DNA of 5,769 nt from Bacillota bacterium (GTDB taxonomy: Bacteria; Bacillota; Bacilli; Alicyclobacillales; Alicyclobacillaceae), in the NCBI GenBank assembly GCA_021820805.1, contig JAKADF010000249.1, positions 1 through 5,769 of the forward strand. The letters are read 5' to 3'. Made by a program: the position numbers and the translations under genes. The notes beneath the pieces are model-generated. The model did no database searches, was not told where the DNA came from, and saw only the letters and a program-made list of their open reading frames with translations. This document shows, in pieces, positions 5,343-5,769 of this stretch (its first letter is position 1; every line of letters begins with the position of its first letter).

Positions 5343-5769
5343 TCAGCCAAGCTGAACTGCCTGACGTAATGTCGAATAGATTTCAATTTTCTCGTCAATT
5401 GCAATCCCTTGCTCAATCATGGTATTTGCAATTTCTGGCCGTATTCCAGTTAATACTGCGCGGCAACCAAGCAACTTGATACCGTCTACGATACGAAACA
5501 GGTGGCCAACAACCGCACTATCGAGAAACGCAACCCCAGATAAATCAATGACAATTTTGTGAAGCTTTAATTTTGAAATCTCAGTTAGTACATTCTCTTG
5601 AATTCTCTTTGCACGATATGTGTCGAGTGTACCAACGAGTGGAATAACAGCGACCGATTCTGCAATTGGAATCACCGGAACTGACAATTCATCAATCAAT
5701 TCACGCTGCGAACGAATAATACTGTCACGATATTTTGTAAAATGGACAAAAAAATGTTTCACAAACAGA
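5343..5769 (-). CDS. RsbR-type STAS-domain protein, C-terminal part (5' end outside window)
   Basis: The frame ends at TGA 5345-5343 and remains open to the right edge. A GTG at 5762-5760 could start a 139-residue protein, but no ribosome binding site can be seen in the 7 bases left. The N-terminal stretch also resembles the linker helix before the STAS domain of RsbR proteins, which carry a further sensory domain, so a partial gene is more likely. Counting from that GTG, the STAS domain runs from about 26 to 138, starting with LSVPVIPI. PLVGTLDTYRA places Thr48, and DLSGVAFLDSAVVGH places Ser82, at the two phosphorylation positions of Bacillus RsbRA (Thr171 and Thr205); the 34-residue spacing is the same. 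RsbR proteins build the stressosome with RsbS and release RsbT, which starts the sigma-B or related stress response. Ser instead of Thr at the second site is a small deviation. No RsbS, RsbT or sigma-B gene is visible downstream, so this may be a paralog located away from the main cluster. Confidence 0.85.
   Translation of the reverse strand, partial: LFVKHFFVHFTKYRDSIIRSQRELIDELSVPVIPIAESVAVIPLVGTLDTYRAKRIQENVLTEISKLKLHKIVIDLSGVAFLDSAVVGHLFRIVDGIKLLGCRAVLTGIRPEIANTMIEQGIAIDEKIEIYSTLRQAVQLG

Overview
The window reads as chromosomal DNA of a moderately AT-rich, endospore-forming-type Bacillota (Bacillales-like). Four things point there: strong AGGAGG/GAGGG ribosome binding sites, sigma-A-type promoters, a RocB-family peptidase, and an RsbR-type STAS protein of the Bacillus stressosome family. 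The exact genus cannot be read from the sequence.

Layout from left to right. (1) 1-593, minus strand: the N-terminal third of a RocB-like M20 metallopeptidase, running off the left edge. (2) 594-880: a divergent control region with two good back-to-back sigma-A promoters. (3) 881-1726, plus: an amino-acid ABC transporter substrate-binding lipoprotein with no permease or ATPase gene beside it. (4) 1727-2022: a non-coding gap with one imperfect hairpin. (5) 2023-2502, plus: a small GNAT-like protein. (6) 2681-4806, minus: a two-gene beta-oxidation-type unit. A 3-hydroxyacyl-CoA dehydrogenase comes first, broken by a one-base frameshift after residue 88, and is followed after 54 bases by an intact thiolase of the 3-oxoadipyl-CoA (PcaF/PaaJ) type. 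(7) 4807-5124: an intergenic region with a minus-strand promoter overlapped by a 14-base palindrome and a plus-strand match to the sigma-K consensus. (8) 5125-5262, plus: a 45-residue GTG-initiated membrane peptide with a very strong Shine-Dalgarno sequence. Its stop codon lies in a 48-base almost perfect inverted repeat. (9) 5343-5769, minus: the C-terminal STAS half of an RsbR-type protein, running off the right edge.

The dehydrogenase and thiolase catalyse consecutive steps (3-hydroxyacyl-CoA to 3-ketoacyl-CoA to thiolytic cleavage) and are best read as one operon for acyl-CoA or dicarboxyl-CoA breakdown. The peptidase and the binding protein share a divergent promoter region and may both serve amino-acid or peptide scavenging. 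The rest are not obviously connected. I see no CRISPR array, tRNA, rRNA, insertion sequence or phage gene. The least explained part is 4870-5310, with its palindromic operator candidate, sporulation-type promoter match, tiny membrane protein and long inverted repeat.
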